From Anaerolineales bacterium (lineage in GTDB: Bacteria > Chloroflexota > Anaerolineae > Anaerolineales > Villigracilaceae), in NCBI GenBank assembly GCA_016927315.1, contig JAFGMV010000078.1, positions 1 through 44,326 on the forward strand: 44,326 bases of DNA, written 5' to 3'. Positions 16,466 through 25,007 of this stretch are shown here, piece by piece (position 1 is the first letter of the stretch; each line of letters starts with the position of its first letter). A program made the translations under genes and the position numbers. The notes beneath the pieces were generated by a model. It was not told where the DNA came from, did not search any database, and saw only the letters and a program-made list of their open reading frames with translations.

Positions 16466-17284
16466 TTATCCAAATCGTCCTGTGATGTAATCTTCAGTCA
16501 GTTTATTTTTGGGCATTGTAAATAGCTGGTTCGTATTATCATACTCAACCAGATAACCGGAGCGATCTCCATTCATATTGAAAAATGCCGTGAAATCGGA
16601 TACACGCGCCGCCTGCTGCATATTATGCGTAACGATCAAAATGGTATAGTGGTTACTCAACTCACGGATCAAGTCTTCGATATGCAACGTAGATATTGGA
16701 TCCAACGCTGAAGCAGGTTCGTCCATCAGGATCACTTCCGGTTGGACTGCCAGCGCCCGGGCAATGCACAATCGCTGCTGCTGCCCCCCCGATAATGCCA
16801 GGCCAGAATGGTCTAATATGTCCTTGACTTCTTCCCACAAGGCAGCCTGGCGAAGCGAATATTCGACCAGCTCATCCATATTGCCTTTAAAGCCATGTAC
16901 TCTCGCTCCCCAGGCAATATTCTCGTAGATTGACTTGGGGAAAGGATTGGGCTTCTGGAATACCATGCCGATCCGGTGGCGAACTTCAACCGGATCGACA
17001 TCCGGTGCATACAAATTTTGTCCATGAAAGAGAACCTCACCGCTAATCCTTGATCCCTGGACCAGTTCATTCATACGATTGAATGAGCGCAGTAATGTCG
17101 ATTTCCCACAACCGGAAGGGCCAATAATGGCTGTCACCTTATTGCGCTCGATTTTCATATTGACCTCTGAGATTGCCCTGAAGTCATCGTAATAAATGTT
17201 GAGTTTCTTCGTTTCTAAAACATATACTAATTTTTCACTTACTTTGATCCTTTGAGTTTTTATTTTTTCAATGGTGTGTGTCAT
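16466..17284 (-). CDS. pstB: Phosphate ABC transporter ATP-binding protein PstB (first system)
   Basis: This 272-residue ATPase energises phosphate import. All motifs are canonical: Walker [11 protein letters not shown]-loop [10 protein letters not shown], signature LSGGQQQR, Walker [14 protein letters not shown] and H-switch IVTHNMQQ. The C-terminal [11 protein letters not shown] is typical of PstB. A lysine-rich N-terminal extension of about 28 residues precedes the usual start. I use the ATG at 17284, which follows CGGAGG at the end of pstA; a TTG two codons upstream is less likely. It is preceded by pstA and followed by phoU. Confidence 0.96.
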   Translation of the reverse strand: MTHTIEKIKTQRIKVSEKLVYVLETKKLNIYYDDFRAISEVNMKIERNKVTAIIGPSGCGKSTLLRSFNRMNELVQGSRISGEVLFHGQNLYAPDVDPVEVRHRIGMVFQKPNPFPKSIYENIAWGARVHGFKGNMDELVEYSLRQAALWEEVKDILDHSGLALSGGQQQRLCIARALAVQPEVILMDEPASALDPISTLHIEDLIRELSNHYTILIVTHNMQQAARVSDFTAFFNMNGDRSGYLVEYDNTNQLFTMPKNKLTEDYITGRFG

Positions 17285-17286
17285 GA

Positions 17287-18537
17287 TCAATACCTCCGGC
17301 TGTAACGGTTACGCAGCAAAACAGCAACTGCGTTCAGTGTCAGCAGCAAGGCCAGCAGCACCAGGATTGCTGCCGCGGCCAAAAAACGAAATTCATCCTG
17401 CGGGCGTGATGTCCACTGGTAAATTTGGATGGGAAGCGTAGTGAACTTCGAGAATGGGCCCTCGGGATCAAAGTAGATCACCGTGGAGGCGCCAATCACC
17501 ACCAGAGGAGCTGTCTCGCCAATTGCCCTTGAGATTGCCAGGATCGTACCGGTGAGAATACCCGGGATTGCATTGGGCAGTACATGCGACCACACCGTCT
17601 GCCATTTCGTGGCTCCCAGCCCATAACCGGCATGCCGCAGGGAATTAGGAACCGCCCGAATGGCTTCCTGTGCATTGATAATGATCAAAGGAAGCACCAG
17701 CAGCCCCAGGGTCAATCCGGCAGACAGGATCGTGCGTCCATTGGCCGAGGTTGGGTCGGTGACGCCGAAGAGCGTTCCACTGGTAAGTGGTTCCAGGGCG
17801 CGCACAAAAATCGCTAATCCCAAAATGCCGTAAATAATAGACGGCACCCCGGCCAGATTATTGATATTGGTCTGGATGATGCGGTTGGCCCAGGAATCAC
17901 CGGCATATTCCGTAAGGTAAATGGCCGCCATCACCCCCAGGGGGAAGGCAAACAGGATTGTAATCCCAATCGTCCACAAAGACCCCAAAACTGCCGTGCG
18001 AACACCGGCGATCACCGGATTGCTGGATTGAGGACGACGCAGGAAGTCGCTGTTGATCCAGACATCAAAACGCAGGAGCGCTTCTGGATATTCTTCTTCA
18101 ACAGCTGCCGTTATTTCGTCTTTCCTGGTTAAAGAATCCCAAAGCAGCCAGGAATCGACAACTTCGTATTTCACAATTCGTTCGACAACCAGGTCATACA
18201 CATCATTGCGACTGCGTTCTGCAAATGGCTTTGTTCTATCAAGTTTGCTGTAAGCGCCTTTTGACAGGTGAGAAGACAAAACCCTCATAAGCTGGTCTTT
18301 GGTTTGCTCTTCAATTGGGACGCCATCCAATGTAAGTGCGGCCGGATCGCCTTTGGCTTCATATACAACATAGCCGCTGGATTGATTGATGATATTAAAC
18401 AGCAGCGTCGCCAGGGCGATGATTCCAATAATGGTTGAAAACCGGAATATGTATACCCATAAACGGCCATACCGGTTTCTGTCCCGGATGTTATCGGTAA
18501 ATTCAATTTCCGGTTTTTGTATGCTTGGGCCGTTCAT
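17287..18537 (-). CDS. pstA: Phosphate ABC transporter permease PstA (first system), long form
   Basis: This 416-residue inner-membrane permease has one transmembrane helix near residues 30-50. A segment of about 120 mostly polar residues follows, probably outside the membrane. The MetI-type permease core starts around [20 protein letters not shown], with the EAA loop in [23 protein letters not shown]. Ordinary PstA is nearer 280-300 residues, so the insertion between helices 1 and 2 is an extra. The start overlaps pstC (ATGA), indicating coupled translation. Confidence 0.94.
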   Translation of the reverse strand: MNGPSIQKPEIEFTDNIRDRNRYGRLWVYIFRFSTIIGIIALATLLFNIINQSSGYVVYEAKGDPAALTLDGVPIEEQTKDQLMRVLSSHLSKGAYSKLDRTKPFAERSRNDVYDLVVERIVKYEVVDSWLLWDSLTRKDEITAAVEEEYPEALLRFDVWINSDFLRRPQSSNPVIAGVRTAVLGSLWTIGITILFAFPLGVMAAIYLTEYAGDSWANRIIQTNINNLAGVPSIIYGILGLAIFVRALEPLTSGTLFGVTDPTSANGRTILSAGLTLGLLVLPLIIINAQEAIRAVPNSLRHAGYGLGATKWQTVWSHVLPNAIPGILTGTILAISRAIGETAPLVVIGASTVIYFDPEGPFSKFTTLPIQIYQWTSRPQDEFRFLAAAAILVLLALLLTLNAVAVLLRNRYSRRY

Positions 18538-19469
18538 TCATACACCTCCCGGAAACGCCGCACGACTTGCTGGCTGATGAGGTTAAGTGTCAGGGTAACA
18601 AAGAACAACATCAAACCAATCGCGAAAATACTGTTGTAATCAATTGAATCATACGAAAGGTCACCCCCCGAGATACGGACAATATGCCCGGTCATCGTCT
18701 CTGCCCCTTTAAATGGGTTGAAGGTGAAGTTCGGTCCGGCCCCTGCGGCAACAGCAACGATCATCGTCTCACCAATCGCCCTGGAAATACCCACAATAAA
18801 GGCGGCTGCAATCCCGGAGATCGCCGCCGGTACAACAACCTTCAAGGCGACTTCCAATTTGGTCCCCCCCAGGCCGTAAGCCGCTTCCCGCAAAGCATTT
18901 GGGACTGCGCTGAGAGCGTCTTCAGCCATTGAAGCAATCATCGGCAGGATTAATATCCCCATGACCAGACCAGCCGAAGCAGTGTTGTAGATTTCGACCA
19001 CATCGCGTCCGAAGATCGTTCGCAGCAGTGGAGTCATAAATGTCAGCGCAAAATATCCATATACAATTGTTGGAATACCGGCCAGGATTTCCAAAATTGG
19101 CTTCAGAAATCCACGTACTTTTTCTGAGGCATATTCGCTCAAATAGATCGCAGCACCCATGCCAAGTGGGGCCGCGATCAGCATGGCAAATAAAGATGTG
19201 ATCAAAGTCGAGGTGAACAACGGCAGGATACCAAACTTATCGATATGAGGCTGCCATTGGGTACCGCTCAGAAATGACCAAAGGTCAACATTCGGGGTGC
19301 GAAAGAACAACAGGGCTTCCTTCCCCAACTCATAAACGATACCGATCGTTGTAAATATCGAGAATACACCGCTAATGAAAAGTAAAGCCAGTATGGCGTT
19401 TTCTCCAACCCGGAAACGCCGTTTCAAACCATTCCTTGATTTCGGATACCCAAGCGCAATTTGCTCCAT
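18534..19469 (-). CDS. pstC: Phosphate ABC transporter permease PstC (first system)
   Basis: This 311-residue membrane protein has about six transmembrane helices. It carries the MetI-like permease motif [23 protein letters not shown] and [21 protein letters not shown], as in PstC. The segment [17 protein letters not shown] is also conserved. It pairs with PstA to form the channel. It is separated from pstS by 116 bp holding a strong hairpin. Confidence 0.95.
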   Translation of the reverse strand: MEQIALGYPKSRNGLKRRFRVGENAILALLFISGVFSIFTTIGIVYELGKEALLFFRTPNVDLWSFLSGTQWQPHIDKFGILPLFTSTLITSLFAMLIAAPLGMGAAIYLSEYASEKVRGFLKPILEILAGIPTIVYGYFALTFMTPLLRTIFGRDVVEIYNTASAGLVMGILILPMIASMAEDALSAVPNALREAAYGLGGTKLEVALKVVVPAAISGIAAAFIVGISRAIGETMIVAVAAGAGPNFTFNPFKGAETMTGHIVRISGGDLSYDSIDYNSIFAIGLMLFFVTLTLNLISQQVVRRFREVYE

Positions 19470-19512
19470 ACCTTCTCTCCTGTGAAGATCATTTCTCTGT
19501 TAGACAAACTTA

Positions 19513-19543
19513 CCTTCCCCCTCGAATAGTACAAGGGGGAAGG
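19513..19543 (-). repeat. Intercistronic hairpin between pstS and pstC
   Basis: CCTTCCCCC (19513-19521) and GGGGGAAGG (19535-19543) form a perfect 9-bp stem. No T run follows on the minus strand, so it is more likely an mRNA-stabilising or partial attenuating hairpin that allows more PstS than permease. Confidence 0.6.
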
Positions 19544-19585
19544 AATTTATTCGAACAGGGAAGCCCGATCCCCGTCCTGATAGAT

Positions 19586-20602
19586 CTATTTCACGGCCTC
19601 AGCCCAGGCATCCAGCGCCGCAGCAAGGACATCCTCATTGGCGGGGAAGTAACCCACATCGCCAATCTCATTGTTGACCTCGGTCAGGAAGAAGTACACA
19701 AAGGCTGCCGCCTGGGTTTTTTCCTGCAGGATGGCAGCATCCGAGTAAATGAACAGTGGGCGCGACAGCGGGTATTCGTTGCTGTCAACAGTCTCTGCCG
19801 TCGGCGTCACACCATCAATCGCCAGCACGTTCATCACATCGGCGTTCTCTGCATAATATGCATAGCCAAAGAAACCGATTGCATACGGACTGCCCAGCAC
19901 ACCCTGGACCAGAACATTATCATCTTCAGAAAGCTGGGTATTCGACGCGGCCAGAATGGGGCCATCCTCTTCTTCAAATACCTCTTCCACGAAGAAATCA
20001 AAAGTTCCCGAGTCGGTACCGGGGATGAAGCGCTGAATGGGCTCAGCCGGCCACTCGGCACGGACATCCGACCATGTTTCGGCAGTCGAGAAGATCAAAG
20101 CCAGCTCTTCCATGGTCACATCGCTGATAAAATCATTTTCCTGGCTGACCACTACGGACAGCGCGTCTGTACCAACACGGAATTCAATCGGCTCGCGTCC
20201 AATAGCCCGGCAGGACTCAACTTCACTATCCTTGATACCCCGGCTGGCGCCGGAGATATCGGTTTCACCATTTACGCAGAAACGCTCGAAACCGCCGCCC
20301 GATCCGATGCTGTCATAGGTCGTATTTCCATCATAACCTTCTTCTGCAAAGCGTTCGATCATGCGCTCGGCCAGTGGAAAGACTGTCGATGAACCGGCGA
20401 TGACGATATCACCTTCAACGGCATCCGGGGCGTACATCGCCATGGCATCGGGAGCTTCTGTAGCTTCCGGAGCTGCGGTCGCGTCCTCGACGACGGTGGT
20501 TTCAACAGCAGCCGGGGCTTCTGTCGCGGCGGGACCGCAGGCAGCCAGCACCAGGGCAGCAGCCAAAACAACAAAAGTAAATGGACGAAATACACGTAAC
20601 AT
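19586..20602 (-). CDS. pstS: Phosphate-binding lipoprotein PstS (first system)
   Basis: This 338-residue periplasmic phosphate-binding protein is lipid-anchored: the signal peptide ends in VLAAC, with the acylated Cys at about residue 22. A low-complexity Ala/Glu/Thr linker follows to about residue 55. The binding domain begins DIVIAGSSTVFPLAERMIERF, and GADTGSGGGFERF-type loops (SIGSGGGFERFC) and ISGASRGI contact phosphate. I use the ATG at 20602 after GGAGAG. Upstream ATGs lie inside the promoter region. It is driven by a four-half-site Pho-type promoter at 20640-20693. Confidence 0.95.
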   Translation of the reverse strand: MLRVFRPFTFVVLAAALVLAACGPAATEAPAAVETTVVEDATAAPEATEAPDAMAMYAPDAVEGDIVIAGSSTVFPLAERMIERFAEEGYDGNTTYDSIGSGGGFERFCVNGETDISGASRGIKDSEVESCRAIGREPIEFRVGTDALSVVVSQENDFISDVTMEELALIFSTAETWSDVRAEWPAEPIQRFIPGTDSGTFDFFVEEVFEEEDGPILAASNTQLSEDDNVLVQGVLGSPYAIGFFGYAYYAENADVMNVLAIDGVTPTAETVDSNEYPLSRPLFIYSDAAILQEKTQAAAFVYFFLTEVNNEIGDVGYFPANEDVLAAALDAWAEAVK

Positions 20603-20639
20603 AATTTTTCTACTCTCCTTTAGAGTTTTATATACGACC

Positions 20640-20693
20640 ATCATAACAATCCGCCTTTAAAAGCAGTGGAAGGATTGGTTAACAGTTTGTTAA
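20640..20693 (-). promoter_or_regulatory. Pho-box promoter of pstS
   Basis: On the minus strand four half-sites recur every 11 bp: TTAACA (20688), TTAACC (20677), TTCCAC (20666) and TTAAAG (20655). They are followed by TTGTTATGATG with the -10 hexamer TATGAT (20640-20645). Eleven-bp direct repeats of this kind are the known binding pattern of PhoB/PhoP-type regulators. The layout is almost identical at 24630-24683. Confidence 0.82.
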
Positions 20694-20699
20694 AAAAAT

Positions 20700-21536
20700 T
20701 TACTCCTTAGCAGGTATCCAACCCGCTTCTGTTACGATTTTCTGACCTTCATCGGTCAGAACAAATTCGATAAACCGGTCAGCCAGTGGTTGGGAGAAGG
20801 GACCCGTCAACAAATTCAATGGACGCATTAAGGAATACTCTCTATTCCGGACTGTCGCCGGGGATGGATTAACCTGACTTATGCTCAACACCTTCACATC
20901 ACTCGAAATATTTCCAAAGCCTACATAACCAATCGCAGCCGGGTTTACTGCCACCGCAGCAGCCATATCACCTGCTGTAATTGCAGTGATCAGATCCGAA
21001 GTAGATGGTTCTTCGCCACCCAGAACCAGATCATCAAATGCACCGCGTGTCCCCGAACTGAGCTCCCGCGAGATCGGTACAATCCCCAAATCCGGTCCGC
21101 CGATCGGCTCCCAATTATCGATTTCACCTGTATAGATTGCTGCCAGGGTCTCCATATCCAGGTCATCCACCGGATTATCGGGGTGAACGATGATCGCGAT
21201 CACATCCAATGCGATGGTATGAATTATGATCCCCTCGGATTCTTCGACTGACAGCGTACGCGAGGCCATACCGATATCCACAGTACCCTCGTGAATGGCC
21301 TGGATACCGACCTTACTGCCTCCTGCCGCGATGCTGAGTTTGACATCCGGGTAACGTTTTGTGAACACATCGCCCAGTTCAGCAGCCAGTGGTTGAACAG
21401 TCGTACTCCCGGCAAAGGTCAGTTCACCGATTAAGGTCTCTTCAACAACAGCCCCGCTAATATTCCCCGGGAGGTAAATACATCCTCCCAGGAGGATCAC
21501 CAGGAGACTGATCACCAGGATTCCATATTTGTTCAT
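20700..21536 (-). CDS. PstS-like phosphate-binding lipoprotein paired with a histidine kinase
   Basis: This 278-residue protein has a lipoprotein signal peptide (LLVILLGGC, Cys at residue 19) and a PstS-type binding fold. LTFAGSTTVQPLAAELGDVF and SIAAGGSKVGIQAIHEGTVDIGMASR are the phosphate-contacting loops, and ISRELSSGTRGAFDDLVLG is a third. It is shorter than the pstS at 19586. The ATG shares a base with the stop of the large sensor kinase (TAATG). Co-translation with the kinase suggests it may present phosphate to the sensor instead of, or besides, feeding the transporter. That role is inference. Confidence 0.88.
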   Translation of the reverse strand: MNKYGILVISLLVILLGGCIYLPGNISGAVVEETLIGELTFAGSTTVQPLAAELGDVFTKRYPDVKLSIAAGGSKVGIQAIHEGTVDIGMASRTLSVEESEGIIIHTIALDVIAIIVHPDNPVDDLDMETLAAIYTGEIDNWEPIGGPDLGIVPISRELSSGTRGAFDDLVLGGEEPSTSDLITAITAGDMAAAVAVNPAAIGYVGFGNISSDVKVLSISQVNPSPATVRNREYSLMRPLNLLTGPFSQPLADRFIEFVLTDEGQKIVTEAGWIPAKE

Positions 21537-23878
21537 TACATGTTCCTTTCATGGAAAAAATTATGTTCCCTGGCGCTCATCATTTGAATAGAAGCCCTGG
21601 AAACAGATAGATTGAGAGGCAGCGTAAAAGAAAATGTCGAACCGCCCCCGGCCTCACTATCAACCCAAATATATCCGCCATGCAGTTCTACAATGTAACG
21701 CGCGATACTCAACCCCAGGCCAATCCCCTCAAATCTACGGGTACTGGAGCTATCAACTTGAGAAAAAGAATGGAACAACTTCTTCATATCCTCAGAAGCA
21801 AGACCTATGCCCGTATCCTGCACACTGATAATCACCCACTGTCCTGAAGAAGAGGCGCTAATCGAGATCGTCCCAATCTCAGTAAATTTGATAGCATTTG
21901 CAACCAAATTCACCAGCACCTGTTGGATGCGAATATTGTCAGCAAGTAATTCTGGCATGTCCGTCGGGATATTTATCTCAACCTGCAGGCCTTTCTGCTC
22001 CAGATCATCTTGCAAACGAGAGATAACAAAGATCACTTCCTGCCTCAGGTTCATTGGACGAAGGTTGAGTTTGATCTCCCCGGCCTCGAATTGGGCAATA
22101 TCAAGAATATCATTGATCTTACGCAGCAAGTGCTGTCCGTTTTCATAAATAGACGTCAAATCACTGCGCTGGGCTTCGGAAATTTTGCCATCGATCCCCT
22201 TCAACATAATCCCGGAAAATCCGATAATTGCATTAAGCGGCGTACGTAGTTCGTGGCTCATCGTATCCAGTAATTGGGCTTTAAGACGATCGATCTCAGA
22301 CAAACGATTGGTAATCATCTTTTGACGGTCATAGATAATCGCATTTTGAATTGCATTCGCGATTTGCAAAGCCAGAAGGTTAAGCGTTTCAACAATATCG
22401 GCTTTGAATGCATCCTGTCTGGAGCTTTGAATATCCAAGGCGCCAATCACCATCCCAGCATGGATCAATGGGAAGACTGCCTCTGATCGGGTTTCAGGAA
22501 GCCAGCCAAGAGGTAGATACATATCCGATTTGGATACATCCTGGACGATTGTATCGGTACGTTTATTGATCGCATGGGTGATCAATGAGCGCTGACTGAA
22601 CGGTAAATCAATCCGATTGACATCATTCTCCATTGTTGCGATCCCGGCGGCCTGTCGTAATGAGACAACTTCCTGGCGCATATCCAGGATAAATACCCCC
22701 GCGAAGTAATAATCAAACTGGCTGCAAATTTGCTCGACCGCCGTACGCAGGACCTGATCCAGGTCCAGGCTGGAAGTCGTCGCCCGGGCAACTTCAGCCG
22801 CAGTCACAATCTGCCGGGTTCTGGCTTCAACTTTGCTTTCCAGGTCCTGATAAAAATCCTGCAGCTCGGCGAGCATGTTTCGGTAAGAATGATATAACAG
22901 ACCGATCTCATCGCCTTCCCCTATTTTCAACAGGTTCTTTCGGATGGTCAGCCTGGCAGTTGCAAAATTATGGTCAAGCGCAACCTGCTGCGAAAGACTT
23001 GCAAGATCCTGAATAGGCTGGATCAGTGACCGGATCAACAGAGAACCGAGCAAAACAAGGATCACTGATGTCAGGACCGACGTCAAAACAACCACCCATA
23101 ACCCGGTCTGCATGACCTGGTTGATCTCCTTCGTTGGTTCACTGATAATCAACCTGGCCTGTGTTCCACCTATGGAAAGTTCAGTCTCGCGAAGGATATG
23201 CTCTCTTTGATCACTCAAGGCGTCAATCGAAAGATCTTTCTTGCTGGTGACTCCTGCTGATCCCACCTGAAGCCCCAGGGCAGCGACAATATTCTCATCT
23301 CGGGCAATCCGCTCCAATTCCGAGCCCAAATCTATCCCGGTAATCACAACACCACCATTCGGTGTTGTCGTTCGACTGACCAATAGGAGATGATCGTCGA
23401 TGGTAATCATCTGGCTGGTTGTAGCTTTTGTTTCTGGCAACAAGGATGAAACTTTAAACAGGTCCGAAGTCACCAGGTTAACCCAGGCACCCCCTTTAGA
23501 ATCATAAACCTGGATCAAATCCAGTTTGAACCTGTTACGAACCACCACCGCTATAGAATCCACTTTTGCCAAATTGGCTTCAGTTTTATCTGCCAGTGAG
23601 AGATTGATCTCATCACTGTCTGCCAGGATTTGTGATGCCGAATGGACCAGGCCTACCCGTCCATTAAGCACCTGAATTATCCGATGCGTATCCCGGTCAA
23701 GATTTTGGGAAAGCAGCCGGTTTCTTGTCAGAACCGTTCCACCTGTAAAGACCAAAGTACTCAGCAGTAAAGAAAACATCATCAAGCCTGCAATCGGCCA
23801 GAGGATTTTGGCCTGCAAGCTGCCTAACTTCAATCGTGGGAAATAGAATGATAATTTGGTTTCTTGATCTTCTTTCAA
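21536..23878 (-). CDS. Membrane sensor histidine kinase (sensor-HAMP-GAF-HisKA-HATPase)
   Basis: The protein has 780 residues. It contains TM1 at about 25-47, an extracytoplasmic sensor region of about 210 residues, TM2 at about 259-285, HAMP to about 340, and a short coiled coil. A GAF domain spans about 370-510. HisKA carries the phospho-His in MSHELRTPLNAIIGFSG (about residue 545), and HATPase has NLVANAIKF, DTGIGL and GIGLGLSIARYIVELHGG. The frame begins with TTG; the first ATG would remove part of TM1, so I keep TTG. No response regulator is adjacent. It is flanked by a small protein gene and a PstS-like gene, so phosphate sensing is likely but inferred. Confidence 0.9.
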   Translation of the reverse strand: MKEDQETKLSFYFPRLKLGSLQAKILWPIAGLMMFSLLLSTLVFTGGTVLTRNRLLSQNLDRDTHRIIQVLNGRVGLVHSASQILADSDEINLSLADKTEANLAKVDSIAVVVRNRFKLDLIQVYDSKGGAWVNLVTSDLFKVSSLLPETKATTSQMITIDDHLLLVSRTTTPNGGVVITGIDLGSELERIARDENIVAALGLQVGSAGVTSKKDLSIDALSDQREHILRETELSIGGTQARLIISEPTKEINQVMQTGLWVVVLTSVLTSVILVLLGSLLIRSLIQPIQDLASLSQQVALDHNFATARLTIRKNLLKIGEGDEIGLLYHSYRNMLAELQDFYQDLESKVEARTRQIVTAAEVARATTSSLDLDQVLRTAVEQICSQFDYYFAGVFILDMRQEVVSLRQAAGIATMENDVNRIDLPFSQRSLITHAINKRTDTIVQDVSKSDMYLPLGWLPETRSEAVFPLIHAGMVIGALDIQSSRQDAFKADIVETLNLLALQIANAIQNAIIYDRQKMITNRLSEIDRLKAQLLDTMSHELRTPLNAIIGFSGIMLKGIDGKISEAQRSDLTSIYENGQHLLRKINDILDIAQFEAGEIKLNLRPMNLRQEVIFVISRLQDDLEQKGLQVEINIPTDMPELLADNIRIQQVLVNLVANAIKFTEIGTISISASSSGQWVIISVQDTGIGLASEDMKKLFHSFSQVDSSSTRRFEGIGLGLSIARYIVELHGGYIWVDSEAGGGSTFSFTLPLNLSVSRASIQMMSAREHNFFHERNM

Positions 23879-23896
23879 TGGATATTCCCATACTTT

Positions 23897-24253
23897 CTAG
23901 GCATACCAATACCTTGTCTCGCCCAGTCTGTTTAATTTTGAATGGGGGCCGAACAACAACAATCTTTCTTCACTACTACTATTGCTTGTGCATTCATTCA
24001 ACAGGTTTTCGACCTGTTCTGTACAGGGTAGGAACAATTTCTGCCTGCACCCTGAATTGTTGTGGCGCAGGGTAATAAGATAAATACAACCAGCTTGGGC
24101 CCATGAAGACAAGGTAAGTTCAACTTCAAAAATCTGCCATTCGCTATCCAGGGCAGAAAGAAGAAGCAGGTAACCAACTGACTGTTGGCCATAACAACGA
24201 TGCTCACAAGTGACATTCCAAACAAGTTCAGCGCTCAATGGTATCTGGTCCAT
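23897..24253 (-). CDS. Uncharacterised Cys-rich small protein upstream of the sensor kinase
   Basis: This 118-residue protein does not belong to a family I recognise. The start MDQIPLSAELVWNVTCEHRC follows AAGGACAAGGAA, a good ribosome-binding site. Six cysteines are spread along the chain. The middle (about residues 27-62) is moderately hydrophobic but not a clear membrane span. The stop lies 18 bp before the kinase start, so the two are probably cotranscribed. The reading frame is uninterrupted and the opposite-strand frame is unconvincing. It could be a soluble partner of the kinase. Confidence 0.6.
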   Translation of the reverse strand: MDQIPLSAELVWNVTCEHRCYGQQSVGYLLLLSALDSEWQIFEVELTLSSWAQAGCIYLITLRHNNSGCRQKLFLPCTEQVENLLNECTSNSSSEERLLLFGPHSKLNRLGETRYWYA

Positions 24254-24384
24254 TTCCTTGTCCTTTCTGATGTGTTTACTCCAGGCAACAGAGTAAGCAA
24301 ATTTGATTGTGAACTACTTAAGATAATGTTATATTCTGTAAAGGATTACATAGCTGCCTGAGTCAGAATTTCAAATCCTCCCGT

Positions 24385-24424
24385 AAAAAGGGAAACCCAC
24401 CGCATCGAATATGGTGGGCTTCCC
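24385..24424 (-). terminator. Terminator of the first 44-residue protein gene
   Basis: On the minus strand GGGAAGCCCACC and GGTGGGTTTCCC form a 12-bp stem with one mismatch (24413-24424 with 24390-24401), followed by TTTTT. It lies 45 bp past the stop of the small gene at 24469. Confidence 0.85.
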
Positions 24425-24468
24425 CAGAACAAGAAGAAACAATGAAACCATGTGATGCAACTTTCAGC

Positions 24469-24603
24469 CTACCGCTGCAAACGCAAAGATCGCTTCGCAG
24501 ACTCTTCCCGGTTGCTTAAAAACTTGCAGCGTTTTCTAGTTGCATCCACGCCAAAAACTACAAACATACTTATCAGGGTTGCGGTCAGAAATACAGTTTC
24601 CAT
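24469..24603 (-). CDS. 44-residue single-span membrane protein A (Pho-controlled)
   Basis: This gene was found by reading the minus strand. It starts METVFLTATLISMFVVFGVD, followed by ATRKRCKF and a basic tail. The ATG is preceded by CAGGAG at 8 bp, a strong site. Residues 4-18 form one hydrophobic span, with a positively charged cytoplasmic side. A paralogue of exactly the same length lies at 24769-24903, sharing M1, E2, F5, L6, L10, V16, V19, D20 and the RKR at 23-25. It has its own Pho-type promoter and terminator, so it is a separate transcript. Likely a small regulator or partner of a Pst or sensor membrane protein; function unknown. Confidence 0.78.
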   Translation of the reverse strand: METVFLTATLISMFVVFGVDATRKRCKFLSNREESAKRSLRLQR

Positions 24604-24629
24604 AAGATCACTCCTGAATCTACAAAGAC

Positions 24630-24683
24630 ATCGTAACAAAACTTAGTTAAGCTGATTGGAAGAAAAGGTTAACAATCAGTAAA
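24630..24683 (-). promoter_or_regulatory. Pho-box promoter of small membrane protein A
   Basis: Half-sites on the minus strand are TTTACT (24678), TTAACC (24667), TTCCAA (24656) and TTAACT (24645), exactly 11 bp apart. They are followed by TTGTTACGATG with a TACGAT -10 (24630-24635). Apart from the third half-site, the layout and the -10 context match the pstS promoter closely. Confidence 0.82.
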
Positions 24684-24720
24684 CAATACGCCTGCTGCTG
24701 ACAAACACAGGGCGTTAAAC

Positions 24721-24743
24721 CAGAAAACCGCCCTTACGGCGGT
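24721..24743 (-). terminator. Terminator of the second 44-residue protein gene
   Basis: On the minus strand ACCGCC and GGCGGT (24738-24743 with 24727-24732) form a tight stem, followed by TTTTCTGG. It lies 26 bp after the stop of the gene at 24769. Confidence 0.8.
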
Positions 24744-24768
24744 CTTCCTGGTCACGGGTGAATGGTTC

Positions 24769-24903
24769 TCAGGCGTTCTGTATTTCTTTAAAAGCAAGTA
24801 ACTTTTCCTGCTCTCTGATGTACTCCCGACGTTTCCGGCTGTGGTCCACGAAACAGACAATCACCAGAGCCAATAATATACTAACCAAAAAAGCAATTTC
24901 CAT
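24769..24903 (-). CDS. 44-residue single-span membrane protein B (Pho-controlled)
   Basis: This paralogue of the protein at 24469 starts MEIAFLVSILLALVIVCFVD, followed by HSRKRREYIREQEKL. One hydrophobic span (about residues 3-19) is followed by Asp-x-x-Arg-Lys-Arg and a charged helical tail. The ATG at 24903 follows CAGGTG. A longer in-frame extension upstream runs through the promoter and is rejected. Same length, same topology and same promoter type as copy A point to a tandem duplication of a stress-induced microprotein. No family name can be given. Confidence 0.78.
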   Translation of the reverse strand: MEIAFLVSILLALVIVCFVDHSRKRREYIREQEKLLAFKEIQNA

Positions 24904-24932
24904 GATACACCTGCACAATAGATAGTGCTCAG

Positions 24933-24983
24933 ATTGTAGCATAACTCTTAGAAGCAGAAAATACTTTGTTAGTAAATTGTTGA
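24933..24983 (-). promoter_or_regulatory. Pho-box promoter of small membrane protein B
   Basis: TCAACA (24978-24983) and CTAACA (24967-24972) on the minus strand are 11 bp apart. Two weaker positions follow in phase, and then TACAAT (24933-24938) as the -10. The start point would be near 24926, some 20 bases before the ATG. Confidence 0.7.
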
Positions 24984-25007
24984 GTAACTGCAAATACCCT
25001 GCAAGGT

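Noticed and set aside
24452..24646. Plus-strand frame opposite small protein A
   Set aside because: It has no ribosome-binding site. The minus-strand frame has a strong one, a promoter, a terminator and a paralogue.
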